A stretch of DNA of 64,000 nucleotides from Microdochium bolleyi (taxonomy: Eukaryota > Ascomycota > Sordariomycetes > Xylariales > Microdochiaceae): NCBI GenBank assembly GCA_001566295.1, contig KQ964250.1, positions 1,054,001 to 1,118,000 on the forward strand, written 5' to 3'. Numbering within the stretch: the stretch's first letter is position 1; each line of letters starts with the position of its first letter. The position numbers were made by a program, and so were the translations under genes. Of this stretch, positions 31,682 to 42,840 are shown piece by piece. Below the pieces are notes generated by a model. The model had not been told where the DNA came from. It was given only the letters and a program-made list of their open reading frames with translations, and made no database searches.

Positions 31682-33785
31682 TCAACACTTGAGATTGATC
31701 CCTCTTCTCTTCTCCGTCTCCCGAATCTCAAACATGATCTGAGCACCGCAGAACAGCGCAATGAGAGCTGCAGCACAGAACGTCACGCCTGGAGTTGGGG
31801 AGTAGGTATGTTAGCAAGCCTGTGCGCGACGATAACGTGGGGCTCTGGCATCAGAATGACTTACCTGAATGATCTCTTGCGATCCCGTTGATGATCTGCT
31901 TCATCCCATCCACTCCCACGGCGTATCCAATCAGGTTCGCAGACATCATCATGAGGATATTGATCACAGCTCCCACACAGGATATCATTCTGTAAGCGGT
32001 GGGCTGCGACTCCCACTTCCTCTTGGGGAAGAGCGCGCCTGCCATCATCTCGGGCATCATGAAGAACACGACGAGCCAGCCCCAAATGAGCAGGCGGAGC
32101 TGGATATCGTGCCACAGAGCGACGAACGTGAAGACGAGCATGTAGGTCACGATGGACCGCGCGGCGCCAGCCCACCCCTTGAAGCTCGCGCCCCCAAGGG
32201 GCATGTAGATGTAGCGCAGGGACCAGCGGTAGAAGCTTCGGTGCCAGCTGCGCCAGAAGGACAAGGTGCTGTAGTTGTCGCTGACGCAGCGAATCATGTT
32301 CTCCGGCGGGTCGATGCCGTCGACCAGCGCCCAGAGTCGGAACAGCCGCCAGGGCAGGAGCAGCTTGAGCCAGATGAGGTGCAGCTGGAAATAGCTTAGC
32401 ATGCTGAGCTGCGCGGCGGTGTAGTCGGCCCAGTTGGGGTTGGCATTGGAGATGGCCTGCACGTAGTCGAAGTGCAGCACAACCTCCATGACAAGGAGGG
32501 TGATCAGGAACCGGATGCCGTAGCGGATAGTGCGGCTCGTCTCGATAGTCGCAGACTTGTACTTTGCTTGCGCAATGTAGTCATTGAAAGTGATGATCGG
32601 CCCCGTCAGGTAGAGTGGTGCATATATCACATAAGCCACGTAGTTCCGGAACGAATAGTCCCTGGGCTGCGCCGGGATGGACACACGCTCACGCTCACTG
32701 AGCGCTGAAGGGTCGAGTTGCTTCTTCTAGGACGATCATCGTCAGCGTCTCTACAGTGAGGAGGCATGGGACGAGACATTTGGCTTACCTCGAGGATATC
32801 TTGCTGGCTACGATCCGAGCTCCAGTAGTAGTCTAAGTTGAAGCTGATGAGCCGCAGGACGGTGATGTTGAACAGAATCTCCCAGCGTCCCATGAGCCCA
32901 CCGAAGCTGTCGAGCCACTTTCCCCATGCAACAAGGCTTGTATCAGCATCCAACACTGCTCCCTTGCTTGATACACCGGCTAGGAACGCAGCGATTCGCT
33001 CCATCTTGTAGCCCTGGCAGAGTTCGTTGGCGAACAAAAGGCCAATATTGAAGATCCAAGTAGCGGCAGGGACATATTTGCGCGGAAGGGCCGTCGCGAT
33101 CTTGTAGTTGAGGAACAAGATCAGAAGTACTTTCGCGGCCGAGAAGCCGTGCAGCACTATCAAGAACTTTATCGCAAACTTGAAGTCGTAGCCGGCCCGC
33201 TGGTCCAGGCGTCGCTGTGCGTCCTCGGCCGGGGTCGTTGTCGTCAGATCATTGGCTTTCTTGCGGTGGAAGATGGCTGCGTATACTCGGCGCATGATCG
33301 GGTGGATGACGAGCAAAGTCATCATATACGGCAGGTTGGTTCGAAAGGTGTGGTATTGCGAGTCGGACGTGTCGATCTTGCGACCAGGAATCCAGCCTGG
33401 AGACAGGAGGCGCTCGAACTTGTGGTAGGCGGGATGGTCGGCTGTGGTGGGTGGCGTAAGTCAGCACTCCAGACCTCAAAGAGTAGGCATCTATCTACGC
33501 CTGTGGGTTCTACACACATCTCGAGGCCTGGTATGGGATGTAGAACATCGCTGGTAGGATCGCGCCAATGTAGAACAGGTACAGATAGAGCTCGGGTGTT
33601 TTCCACTTGGAGGGCTGGCCGGCCGAGTTCCAGCTTGCAGCACGCTCCTTGCTGCTCTTCGCGTCGCGTTCGTCATGGCGGGCGTCGACGACGGTCTTGT
33701 ACGGGACGGTGGCGGGGTTCGTGAACCGGGTATCGAGGGTGTCGAGGTCGTAAAGGTTGCGGAGGAAGGTGAGGATGGCAGCCAT
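31682..33785 (-). CDS. GUP1: MBOAT family membrane acyltransferase Gup1
   Basis: Multipass ER O-acyltransferase that in yeast remodels the lipid moiety of GPI anchors. Four exons on the minus strand, 33785-33518, 33441-32789, 32726-31865 and 31788-31682, give 629 aa. Exon 1 carries the Gup1-typical start FLRNLYDLDTLDTRFT and PYKTVVDARHDER. The joins give SDHPAYHKFERLLSPGWIPGRK and DILEKKQLDPSA. MBOAT motifs include FWRSWHRSFYRWSLRYIYMP and the putative catalytic His in FVALWHD, with about ten hydrophobic segments. The C terminus FEIRETETEKRRGI-like tail (read directly as EIRETEKRRGINLKC) fits the family. The exon 1 donor is the less usual GTGTGT; exons 2 and 3 end at GTAAGC and GTAAGT. Confidence 0.94.
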
Positions 33786-34508
33786 GGCGGCAGTGCCGGG
33801 GACCTTGTCAAGGTCGCCGGCTTCTGGGGCAAGTCAAGTATATCGAGGCGATTTGAAGAATTCAGTGACGACACATGGTTAAGGTATCCAGAGCTTGAAG
33901 GTGTCTTCGTCAAGCTTATGGTGTTTTGGTAGTCTTTCGAGATTCAAGTTTGGGGCATGCAACACGTCGTCTGGAAGCTCGGAGTGGGCCGCGGGTCCCG
34001 CTTGAGCCAAGGGCGCTGATCAGGGGTTGCAGCTTGCCGAAGCATCAGCTGCAAGCCTCGTATTGAGCTATGTCCGGGTTCACGACCAGGCCTCGGTCTG
34101 GGTAACACAGGGTCCAAAGCGACGGTCCGGTACATGCTTCAGTGTAAATGAGATACGAGACGATTCTCCACACATTCACCGTATATAATAATCGGACGAA
34201 AGATGAAGGGACTCCAGTGTCATTAAGCCACCGTCGGCCAGCAGCTCACCAACAAGGATCGATCGAATCCTCCCAAAGTCACGTCGAGCGACGAAAATCT
34301 AAACTCAATGTGAGACTACATGCAAGCCAAAAAGGAGAAACACTTCAGGAAAGACCGGACAAACCCCTCTAGAGAATGAAGGATGACTGCAAGAATGCGC
34401 AACAACGCAAGTGATGATCAACAATGCTCCCGAGCGAGGGTGTCAAAAAGTCAAAAAGTCAAAAAATTGGTGCGATAAATCCCACTGGGTGGGATGCATC
34501 GGGAATTG
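33786..34508. other. Intergenic between GUP1 and tRNA-Lys
   Basis: Upstream region of GUP1 and 3' flank of the tRNA gene, including its T-rich terminator. No other gene was seen. Confidence 0.55.
34442..34466 (-). terminator. RNA polymerase III terminator-like T runs, three tandem copies
   Basis: On the minus strand the sequence is three tandem 8-mers, T6GAC-T5GAC-T5GAC, starting about 43 nt beyond the tRNA 3' end. T5-T6 runs are efficient Pol III stop signals and the copies would act as back-ups. Confidence 0.55.
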
Positions 34509-34603
34509 AGCCCGATGCGGGGGTCGAACCCGCAACCTTGAGATTGGAATGTTTGTTCCAATGGAATAAGAGTCTCACGCTCTACCGATTGAGCTAACCG
34601 GGC
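34509..34603 (-). tRNA. tRNA-Lys(CUU) with a 22-nt intron
   Basis: The mature tRNA folds cleanly: acceptor stem GCCCGGT/ATCGGGC with one G-T pair, a D arm with TAGCTCAATCGGTAGAGC, anticodon stem TGAGA/TCTCA around loop CTCTTAA (anticodon CTT), and T arm GCGGGTTCGACCCCCGC. The intron occupies 34566-34545, directly after the base 3' of the anticodon, the canonical nuclear position. Mature length is 73 nt plus CCA; no CCA is encoded. The internal B box GGTTCGACCCC is intact. T-run terminators follow downstream. Confidence 0.97.
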
Positions 34604-34934
34604 AGTCGTATTGACTGACTGTGTTGAAAATGCTGCGGTTTATCGCTGCTTGTCTCTGCTTCACGCATTGAGTAGTCTCGGAAGACAACAGCAACTTGGG
34701 TGCTGGCGAAAGATGATTCTTCAGGAGCCTGACAATGCACAGACTGGTTGCTTAGATCATGGCATTGATCTTGAATGAGGAAAGGAACCTTTGTAGCACA
34801 TTACTCGGACCTTGGAGCAAACCAACATAATTGGACTTGGTGGTTTGACTTACACACCTACAAACTCATTCTTGGCTTGATGTTGGCAAAGCCTCGATCA
34901 TCGTTCATACTACCGTTTTCTCTTCAAAACGATC
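34604..34934. other. Gap between tRNA-Lys and urease
   Basis: 5' flank of the tRNA and 3' flank of urease. It is AT-rich and nothing else was seen. Confidence 0.5.
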
Positions 34935-35768
34935 TTAGTACACATAGTAAGCCTGCGTCAGGGGTAAAGTCTCGGCCGGCTCCGCCGTGCAGTGCACCCC
35001 GTCCGCCTCGACCGTGTACGTCTCCGGGTCGACCCTCATCCGCGGCATCGTGTCGTTGAACTTCATGTCCCGCTTGCCAATGTTGCGGCAGTTCTTGACA
35101 GGCTCGATGCGCTTGCGCAGGCCGTACGTCTGGACAGTACCCGTGTCGATGCTCGCCTGCGAGACGAATAGAACGGACGTAGAGGGCACGAGAGGCGCAA
35201 GCATGGGCCTGCCAATGACGGGCTGGATCGTGGGGATCGAGGCGTTTGGATCACCCTAGGTCGTAGACTCGTCAGTATATGAAGGCTAGCGGGTCTGCAT
35301 ACACCTGAGTGCAGAAGTTTTCCGCAGGATCTTGTTGGGTTGGGCACACTTACCATCTGCGCCCAGGCAATGAGGCCGCTCTTGACCACCAGATTCGGCT
35401 TTGTCCCAAACCAAGCTGGGTCCCAGACCACGAAGTCTGCCAGCTTTCCGACCTCGATGCTGCCTATGAGATGCCCGAATCCTTGCGCAATCGCCGGGTT
35501 GACAGTGTACTTGCTCACATATCTCTTGACCCTGAAGTTATCCGCCCCAGTCCCCTCGTCCTCGGGGAGGTATCCGCGCTGCAGCTTGTTCTTGTGGGCT
35601 GTGTTCCACGTACGGAGCACGACCTCGCCGCAGCGGCCCATAGCCTGAGAGTCGCTCGACATCATGCTGATGGCGCCGAGGTCGTGCAGGACGTCCTCGG
35701 CGGCTATGGTCTCGGCCCGGATGCGCGACTCAGCGAACGCCACGTCCTCGGGGATGTCCTTGGACAAA

Positions 35769-35801
<33 letters not shown>

Positions 35802-37792
35802 TCGAGCGTGTTGCGCGTGTAGGGGCGGGTCGGGTTCGTTGAGCTAGGCAGCACGTTCGGGTGCTCGACCACGCTGATGATGTCGGGCGCGTGCCCTCCG
35901 CCGGCGCCCTCGGTGTGGTACGTGTGGATGGTGCGGTTCTTGAAGGCGGCGATCGTGCTCTCCACGTAGCCGGACTCGTTGAGCGTGTCGGTGTGGATGA
36001 GACACTGCACGTCGAGCTCGTCGCAGACCGTGAGGCAGGAGTCGATGGCGGCGGGTGTCGTGCCCCAGTCTTCGTGGAGCTTGAGGCCACACTGGCCAGC
36101 GATGATCTGCTCACGCAGGGCCGTTGGGTCGCAGTCGTTGCCCTTGCCGGTGATGCCCACATTGACAGGCAGTGTATCACACGCTTGCAGCACCAACCTC
36201 GTGTAATTCGCTCCAGGCGTGCAGGTAGTAGCACATGTTCCAGCACTGCAGCGTTGTCTCGTCAGTGGAGTTCTCACACACAATCTGCCACAGACTTCGG
36301 CAGCCAAACTCACCTAGGACCAACGCCTCCTCCAAGGATGGTAGTGATTCCCGAAGACAGACTCTCGTTCGCTTGCTGAGGGCAAATGAAGTGAATATGC
36401 GAATCGATCCCACCAGCAGTCACAATCTTGCCCTCCCCTGCAATGACATCCGTACAGCTGCCAACGATCATGCCTGGCGTAACGCCATCCATGACATCCG
36501 GGTTTCCCGCCTTGCCGATGGCAACGATGAGGCCGTTCTTGACGCCAATATCGGCCTTGTAGATGCCACTCCAGTCCACAATCAGAGCATTCACGATTAC
36601 CAGGTCCAAAGACTCCGCATCGGGACAGCCGCTCATCTGGCCCATGCCCTCGCGGAGCGTCTTGCCTCCGCCAAACTTGCACTCGTCGCCGTAGACAGTC
36701 AGGTCTCTCTCGACCTTGACCCAGAGATCCGTGAGACCCAGACGGACAACGTCACCCGTGGTCGGGCCGAACATGGTCTTGTAGGCAGCCCGGTCCATCG
36801 AATATCCGTCGACGGTAAGAGCCATGTCGCCCGCCGGCTCGGGGGCGTGCGCAAAACCCGCTCGCTGCAGGTTTTCCACGATCTCCGCAGCACGAGACAA
36901 GTCGACCTTCCCAGACGCGAGGTTGTTGCCGCCGCGGATGACCTTGTTCCCGCCGATCTCGACCAGCGTCACGGTCTTGGTATCGCCGGGCTCGAACCGC
37001 ACCGACGTGCCAGCGGGGATATCCAGCCGGAATCCGTACGCGCGCTCACGATCGAATTCGAGCAAAGGGTTGGTCTCGATGAAGTGGTAGTGGCTGCCAA
37101 TCTGCACGGGGCGGTCGCCCTTACTCGTCACCCGCAGGCGGATCCGGCGGCGGTCCTCGTTGAGCTTGACCCGGACGTCCTTGACGACGATGACCGCGCC
37201 TGGCTCGTTGTGCGGCTCGTACGACTCGGCGCTGGGCATCGGGAACAGCCGCTGGCTGGGCACGGGGAGGAAGCTGCCGTACAGTGCCTTCTCGAGGTCT
37301 CCATCCTCAGTAGAGATCGGGTTATGCACAGTCACGAGATATGTGCCGACGGGGAAGGTTCCCTCGACCTGGATCTCGTGGAGGGTCGCAGGGACAGAGG
37401 GTAAGACGTGGCGGCGGCCGAGCATGGTGGCCCCAATGGCCATCAGGTCGGCCACAGTGTGCTGCCCATCGCGGATGAGCTCCTGCAGGTTGCTGGCGAT
37501 CAATGCCTGTGGGATATCGATCTTAGCGGGTGGCTCACAAGCGAAGCTCGTCGTTGAGCCGAAATTACCAAGACACCACTTCACTGGATCCTCTACACTT
37601 ACATTAGCCTCGGCATGGTTCAGCTTGACACCTCTGGCAAGTCTCTTCTGCGCCAGGAATCCGAGTTGCGAGACTACGAGCTTATCAAGCTGTATTGTGG
37701 TGAGGCGAGGCACTCTGGTCAGCATACTGGCAGGCGTGGGCTTCAACAGGCAATCAAGATGTGCTACTCGCCTCCTTGGGAACAAGATGCAT
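34935..37792 (-). CDS. ure1: Urease (nickel urea amidohydrolase), single-chain
   Basis: Hydrolyses urea to ammonia and carbamate in the cytosol. Minus-strand exons: 37792-37772, 37689-37603, 37506-36314, 36245-35354 and 35255-34935, giving 837 aa, the expected length of a fused gamma-beta-alpha urease. Exon 1 has seven codons (MHLVPKE) and its donor is GC (GAG|GCGAGT); joining to LDKLVVSQLGFLAQ restores the conserved N terminus. Intron 2 (37602-37507, 96 nt) has no stop in frame. Ni-site residues match jack bean numbering minus one: His406 and His408 in SHIHF, carbamylated Lys489 in GLKLHEDWG, and Asp632 in SSDSQAMG; HTDTLNESG and HTYHTEGAGGGH supply the others. Two GATA sites lie upstream. 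Separate Ni chaperones are needed and are not in the window. Confidence 0.95.
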
Positions 37793-38363
37793 CCTCAAGC
37801 GAAAAGTGCTGGCTTGCCAGAGCCTCGCTGTCTTTGCTAATGATCAATTGAAGTTGGCAGATGGGAAAGAGAGCGTTCCCGGGTGACGTTGATCTGTTAG
37901 ACTTCTAAGCTGCCCGACAGGGCGTACTTGCAGACCAGCGGAGGGCACCTCGAGGTACGTAATGAGAAGTAGGTAGCTCTAGCTGATAAGACCCTCCAAG
38001 CTTCGGAACTCTCTCCCCTCTCTCCCCTGCAGGACGTGCAGCGGAGTGGGGTATTATGCGGCGACCTCAAGGTGCATGGAATCCAACATCGGAGCCCCGC
38101 AACCCATTGAGACTCCAAAGGTCGAGCGTGAAAAGCCGATCTAAACATGGCACAGCTTTGGGGAAAGATGAGCAAGAGATGTGCGCAAGGGGTGTTGCTC
38201 ATGTTCGTGAAGCATCGGGTGACAAGACCACCTGCATATTTCATAGAAAGTTGATAGTCCCGTCCGGCTAACGCCATACTACTGTATCTGTAATGGTATC
38301 AAAATCAAAAACCCCAGAACTCTTCTCATCGTCAGGGCCATGCAAAACTCCAGAGGTTGCTGC
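37793..38363. other. Intergenic between urease and Ngg1/Ada3
   Basis: Upstream region of urease and 3' flank of the Ada3/Ngg1 gene. It contains two GATA-factor-type sites; no gene was seen. Confidence 0.5.
37984..37990 (+). promoter_or_regulatory. GATA-factor-type site upstream of urease (TGATAAG)
   Basis: TGATAAG lies about 190 bp upstream of the urease ATG and a second site, TGATAG, is at 38252-38257. HGATAR sites bind AreA/NIT2-type activators that switch on nitrogen-scavenging genes. The motif is short, so binding is inferred from position and pathway. Confidence 0.35.
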
Positions 38364-40592
38364 TCATTCTTCCTCGACCTCCTCGTCCCAAGCCTGCTTC
38401 TCCTTCTTAAGCAGGTCAGCCATCATATCCGGCTTGAAGATGGAGCTGCCCTCATTCTCCGAGCGCGGCACCTTCCCCAAACTCTCATCGTCAAACACCG
38501 TGCCAATATTGTCAATCCACCGCTTGCGGCGCTCCATCAGCATCTTGGTCACATCGCCGATGCCCGGGCGCGCCATGCCCGCCGCCGCATTCGCCGCCGC
38601 CGCGCCAGATGCGCCGCCGGGGCGCTTGGCCTTCTTGCTCTTGCCCATCGTCCGCGTGCGCTTCAGGTACGCGCCCTGCACCTGGCTGTCGAGGTCCTCC
38701 AGGATCGTCGTGTACTCCTGGAAAGCCATGCGCTCCTTGACCAGGTCCGTCAGCCGGGCCTTGCGCGCCCCATTAACGAGCATCTGCTGTCTGAGGCGGT
38801 CTTGTAGCAGACGCAGCCGGGCAGCAACTTCGTCATCAAAGTGTCCGTCGTAGTCGCCGTCGAAGCCTTCTTGCGGCAGGAACCCAATGTGCCGCATTTC
38901 CTGCTTGATGCGCTCGTCGACTTGCGAGTAGTCCAGCTTGGGATGTGTGGCCTTCTTCCATGCTTCGCTGGACGATTCTGGCATGTATGACGCAGGGGGG
39001 AGAGTCTTGCTATCCTCCCCATTGAGGCCATTCGTCTCGCCGTTGAGCACGTCGTCCTTGCTGTCAGTATCGCCATTGACGCTGTTCAGCGCAGGCTTAT
39101 CGTCGTTCGCCGCGGTCCTCCCTTCTGGGCGCATCATTTGCAGCAGTCTCGTAAGAATCGGGCCAACAGAGAGCTTGTCCGTCTCGGCGACGTCGTCGTC
39201 CATGTTGTCGATTGAGCCTCGGGGCTGGTTTGGCTGGAGCTTATCCCGGCCTTGATTAGAGTCGATCGACATGGCACCGTCCTCCTCAGCCCATATCTCT
39301 GTGTAGTGCTTCTTGCCGCGCTTGGGCATGTTAAACGGTGTCACACGATCACCTCTTTCTCTGAGAAACGCCAGATCCTCCTCCGAAAATGGTCGGAAGT
39401 ACGGTTCAATGTAGGTCGAGAATGTCGAGAAACTGATCTGGTTTGTCGGCTTTGCAATCGTGAAGTCCTTATCTGGTGGATCGCCAGCGATCTGATCGGC
39501 CAGATTCGTCTTCGGAAAGACAGCGACGGAATAGATCTCCTTGAGCTCGTCGACGGACATGCTCGAGTTTGTCTCCCGGATCTCATATACTGTAGGATCC
39601 GGAAATGTTGACGGATCCTCACCAAAGGTTTGGTATTGTGGTGCTTCACGGCGCGGAGGCGCTCCTTCGTCTTCAGAGCTCTCCTCCTCCTCCTCCTCTT
39701 CGCCGTCCTTCTTCTCCTCCTTCGGCTTCTCGTCAACTTCCATTGCGCTTGGAGATGCAGCAGCAGCCGGTGATAATGAGGAGCTAGCAGAACCGGCTCG
39801 TGAGTGTTTGCGCTTATTGCCAGGGTCGCGCAGTGGTGACGATCGTTCAGCTGAAGAATAGTAAGTCAGTACTTGCTCAAACGGATGTGTATGGTGAGGA
39901 AGTCCTTGGGCGGCATAGGGTCGCTGCCCCAGGCAACGGCCAACCCGAGGACAGTTCAACAATAATCCCCCGCACCAGTATACAGAGCTTCACCGGGGCA
40001 ACTTACCAGCATTCGAGTCCGGTGGCGCCAGATTATCGCTCGCCTTGCGCTTCTTCTTGTTCGACTTCTTCTCGCTCGCATCCTCGTCGCGCGCATCATC
40101 CTTGCTCCGGCCACCCCCCGCTGCCATCTCGTTGTAGTGGTTCTTACGCTCAACCGCGACGAGACGCATGCCCTTGTCGCACCACTGGCCCCGGCGCTCG
40201 ATGATCTCATTGAGCTTGCCTAGTCGCGTAATCAGGCCGTCGAGGCTGCGCGAGTCCGGCATCCCCGCGCCAGCGACGGCGTCGAGCAGGTCCTCGTAGG
40301 ACAGCGAGCGCATCGACTCGAACTTGAGGTCCAGGTACTCAGTCTCTATGCTCTCGACGACCGGCATCGACGAGCCCAGGGCCGATGTCGATGAAGATGC
40401 TGCGGACCCTGCCTCCTTGATGCTACTGCCGCTGCCGCTTTTCTCTCCCGACGACGATGAGGATGCGTTGCTCGGCTGTGATGTCGGGACCGCGCCGGCC
40501 ATTGGCGTCGTGTTGCGGCTCCGCTGCCGGTTGATCGCGCCGCCACCCTTCTTCCCCGCCGCTGTGCCCTTGAGGCCCGGTGCCGGCGGCAT
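38364..40592 (-). CDS. NGG1: SAGA/ADA histone acetyltransferase subunit Ada3 (Ngg1)
   Basis: Ada3 links Gcn5 and Ada2 in the HAT module of SAGA and ADA, stimulating histone H3 acetylation. Two exons on the minus strand, 40592-40007 and 39850-38364, encode 690 aa, close to yeast Ngg1. The intron (156 nt) has GTAAGT and TTCAG junctions, joining SNA to AERSSPLRDPGNKRKHS. The N-terminal part has a Ser/Thr/Gly-rich linker and the helix LITRLGKLNEIIERRGQW. Mid-protein segments EDPSTFPDPTVYEIRE, YIEPYFRPFSEEDLAFLRER and YTEIWAEEDG are typical. The C-terminal Ada3 domain includes PKLDYSQVDERIKQEMRHIG and RRKRWIDNIGTVFDDESL. Confidence 0.92.
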
Positions 40593-42840
40593 CGTGACGG
40601 CTTTCCTCCGACTTGCGATTGATGTGTTCGATTATTTCTTTCTTTCGGGCACTGCCGGCGACTGCTGGGCCCTCGAGCAGGCGGGGGTCCAGGCGCCCGC
40701 GCTGCGAATCAAGGTCGTCGGTGCGACCTCCGATGGGCTCGCGAGGTCGGTATCCGCGTGCGGACCAGCTAGCGTCGGCAAGGCTGTGGTCGCGTCGCGT
40801 TGAGGTGGGGATTCGAGCTGCTAATGTTTGAATCTGATTAACGCAGCAGTAGCAATATGCTGTTGATGGGATTGCCGATGTCGTCGCTTGGTGGAAAGCA
40901 CGCGTTGATCGCGGGTGTGCTAAGCTTCAGGCTTACATAAGCCCGACTCGGAGCTGTCCCATGTTTGCGGGTGGTCTCTGTGGAGAAAGGCACGGAAGAC
41001 CGCGCGCCAGGCGAGGTCGATCTCGGTAAGTGGGGAACGAAGCTGTCACTTGTGCTATGGCACAACCGCGCACGCACGAAGCCTGTATCTCTCTCTGGTC
41101 AGCAAGCTTTGTGAGAAGCACTTGCAGTCTTGTGTTGACATTCATCAGACCTCGATCCATTTCATAAATCTCTGGGTTTCGGAGCTTGCCTGTGCCTCGA
41201 TGACGTTTGTGACCACCCGTGGATTTCTGAGCAGACTTGATCTGGAGTTGTCTAGTGTTTATCTTGGTCATTGTGCGAGGGATGGAAAGTGACCTTCGTT
41301 CTCGAACATCCAACGTTTCTTCCTATAGTGGCCCGTCAGGAGGACCCATCGCGCTCGTGAGTCTGCATAAATTGTGCTTCTGAATCAAAGAGCGACCTGC
41401 CGAAAGAGATGGTCCGGTATTTGGTGCTAAGTCGTCCATAGGCGTCAATCCTGTGAAACGGCAAGTCAAGCATTGCCCCTGGGTGGTAGTTCAAGATATC
41501 GGACAGCCCGAATGAGCTCTGCACTGCACATGTTAAACCACCCCCCCCCCCTCCCCAACCCACTCCAGCTGGTTAGTACCTTGCTGTTGCGAGTCTTTAA
41601 ATCATATAGACTGTTACTTTGTCGTGTTATCAGACAACGGCCTTTCCTGCGCGAAAACCCATTGTGTGCATACAGTCCGTTTTGTAGCCCTTAAGACCCC
41701 AATTCAGTCATGCCCACAGGGCATCCGAGACCGCCGAAGTCACCCTCCTAGAGACGGGGCTCTAGGTTTGTAACGAGCCCATCTTTGAACGATATCACGC
41801 CAGCGGATGAGCCCATACACAACACGATACTTGAACTTCCGCACCAGGACAACGAGGCCACTGCGCGGGGCATTAGGGGACTATCATCCATGGGCGAACG
41901 TCTACAAATGCTTTGGAAAAGATGGCTTATGCCTGACAAAAGTACACAGCTTTGTACGCAGCAGCAGCATATCAGGCAGACAGGTCTATCTACCTAGTGC
42001 CGACGACACCGAGCGGGCAAGGGACCTAGCAAAGGGTCTCGCTTCAGCCGGGCTGAGTTGCGATCCAACACTTCCACAGACAATCAGTTCCAAAGTCCTA
42101 TGTTGTCCTCCATGGCCCCGCTCGATATACAGACTCCCTTGAAGAGAAAAGATACCCGATTGCAAATTTGAAGTCTTTTGAACCAAACATTCAGCACAAA
42201 ACGGCCTCATACAGAACGCTCTTCGTGACCCTCCAGCTTATGTAGTGTCAGATAGGGCACCTTCTCAGTGAGAAGCTGCAGCGGCTGTCCGTCCGTGTAA
42301 GTTGATTGGGCCTGCTCGCTCCCGCCCACAACGCGCTCGCGTGTGAGTGTAATCTTTTGGTGGACAATGATGCCACATGAAGGCCTGTCTTCTTGCGGAT
42401 TTTCAAGCAATTTCTACTGATGTACGGCTCTGTAGCATGATGTCTCGTGCTTGCCACATTCTGAAGCGCAAGGGATCTCGCTTGATCCTTTCTCACAAAC
42501 CTGCACATAATCTAGAGAGCCGAATGGCTTGTTCAAGTTATCGTGGCAATATCTTTGTTCATTAAGAAAAAGTACAAGGCGACTCATGTCCCGCTCGCCC
42601 TTCCCCGAGTCCAAACCATCTCACCCCCAGAGAGCGACCGAGTTGCCAGACCATAGTCCAAAACAGTAAAATGTATCGTGAGTCATACAGAGTTCCGAAA
42701 CGCCAGGGCCATCCCAGTAGTGTTGCCAATGAGCACACCTTTTAATCAACATATCGGATCCCAGACATGGGCGGGATGCATCACAAACGAAGAGGTATCG
42801 TCAACAAAAAGAAGCAGGAAACGATCGTGACGCCACGAGC
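40593..42840. other. Intergenic 2.2 kb with an H3-tail-like frame and a C11 run
   Basis: Upstream region of Ngg1 and 3' flank of the HMG-box gene. Apart from the histone-H3-like frame on the minus strand (41271-41083) and a C11 run at 41541-41551, nothing was recognised. Confidence 0.5.
41083..41271 (-). pseudogene. Histone H3-like reading frame (divergent or decayed)
   Basis: An ATG at 41271 in good context (CACAATGACC) opens a frame whose first 63 codons resemble histone H3. RQLQIKSAQKSTGGHKRHR aligns with H3 residues around [24 protein letters not shown], then GTGKLR with GTVALR, and LLTKLADQREIQ with LLIRKLPFQRLVREIAQ. The order is conserved but there are short gaps and an extra segment of roughly 15 residues. 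The frame stays open to 40933 without further similarity in the same frame; another frame nearby gives a weaker match to the H3 C-terminal region. Codon use is A/T-richer at third positions than neighbouring genes. I favour a decayed or strongly diverged H3 copy; chance similarity is possible. Confidence 0.35.

Noticed and set aside
34441..34466. Short tandem repeat considered as a CRISPR-like array
   Set aside because: It has only three 8-bp units without spacers in a eukaryotic nuclear sequence, and fits a Pol III terminator.
36235..37404. 389-codon plus-strand open frame opposite urease
   Set aside because: Antisense to the urease exons; its open length follows from codon bias and it matches no family.
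37507..37785. Urease model starting at the upstream or internal Met and reading through intron 2
   Set aside because: It adds 32 residues not found in the family and lacks the conserved MHLVPKE start; spliced exons restore both.
40838..41077. Second frame as the C-terminal half of the H3-like gene
   Set aside because: The similarity to the H3 C terminus (RAYVSLKL, NACF) is weak and would need an unsupported splice or frameshift, so it is not annotated.
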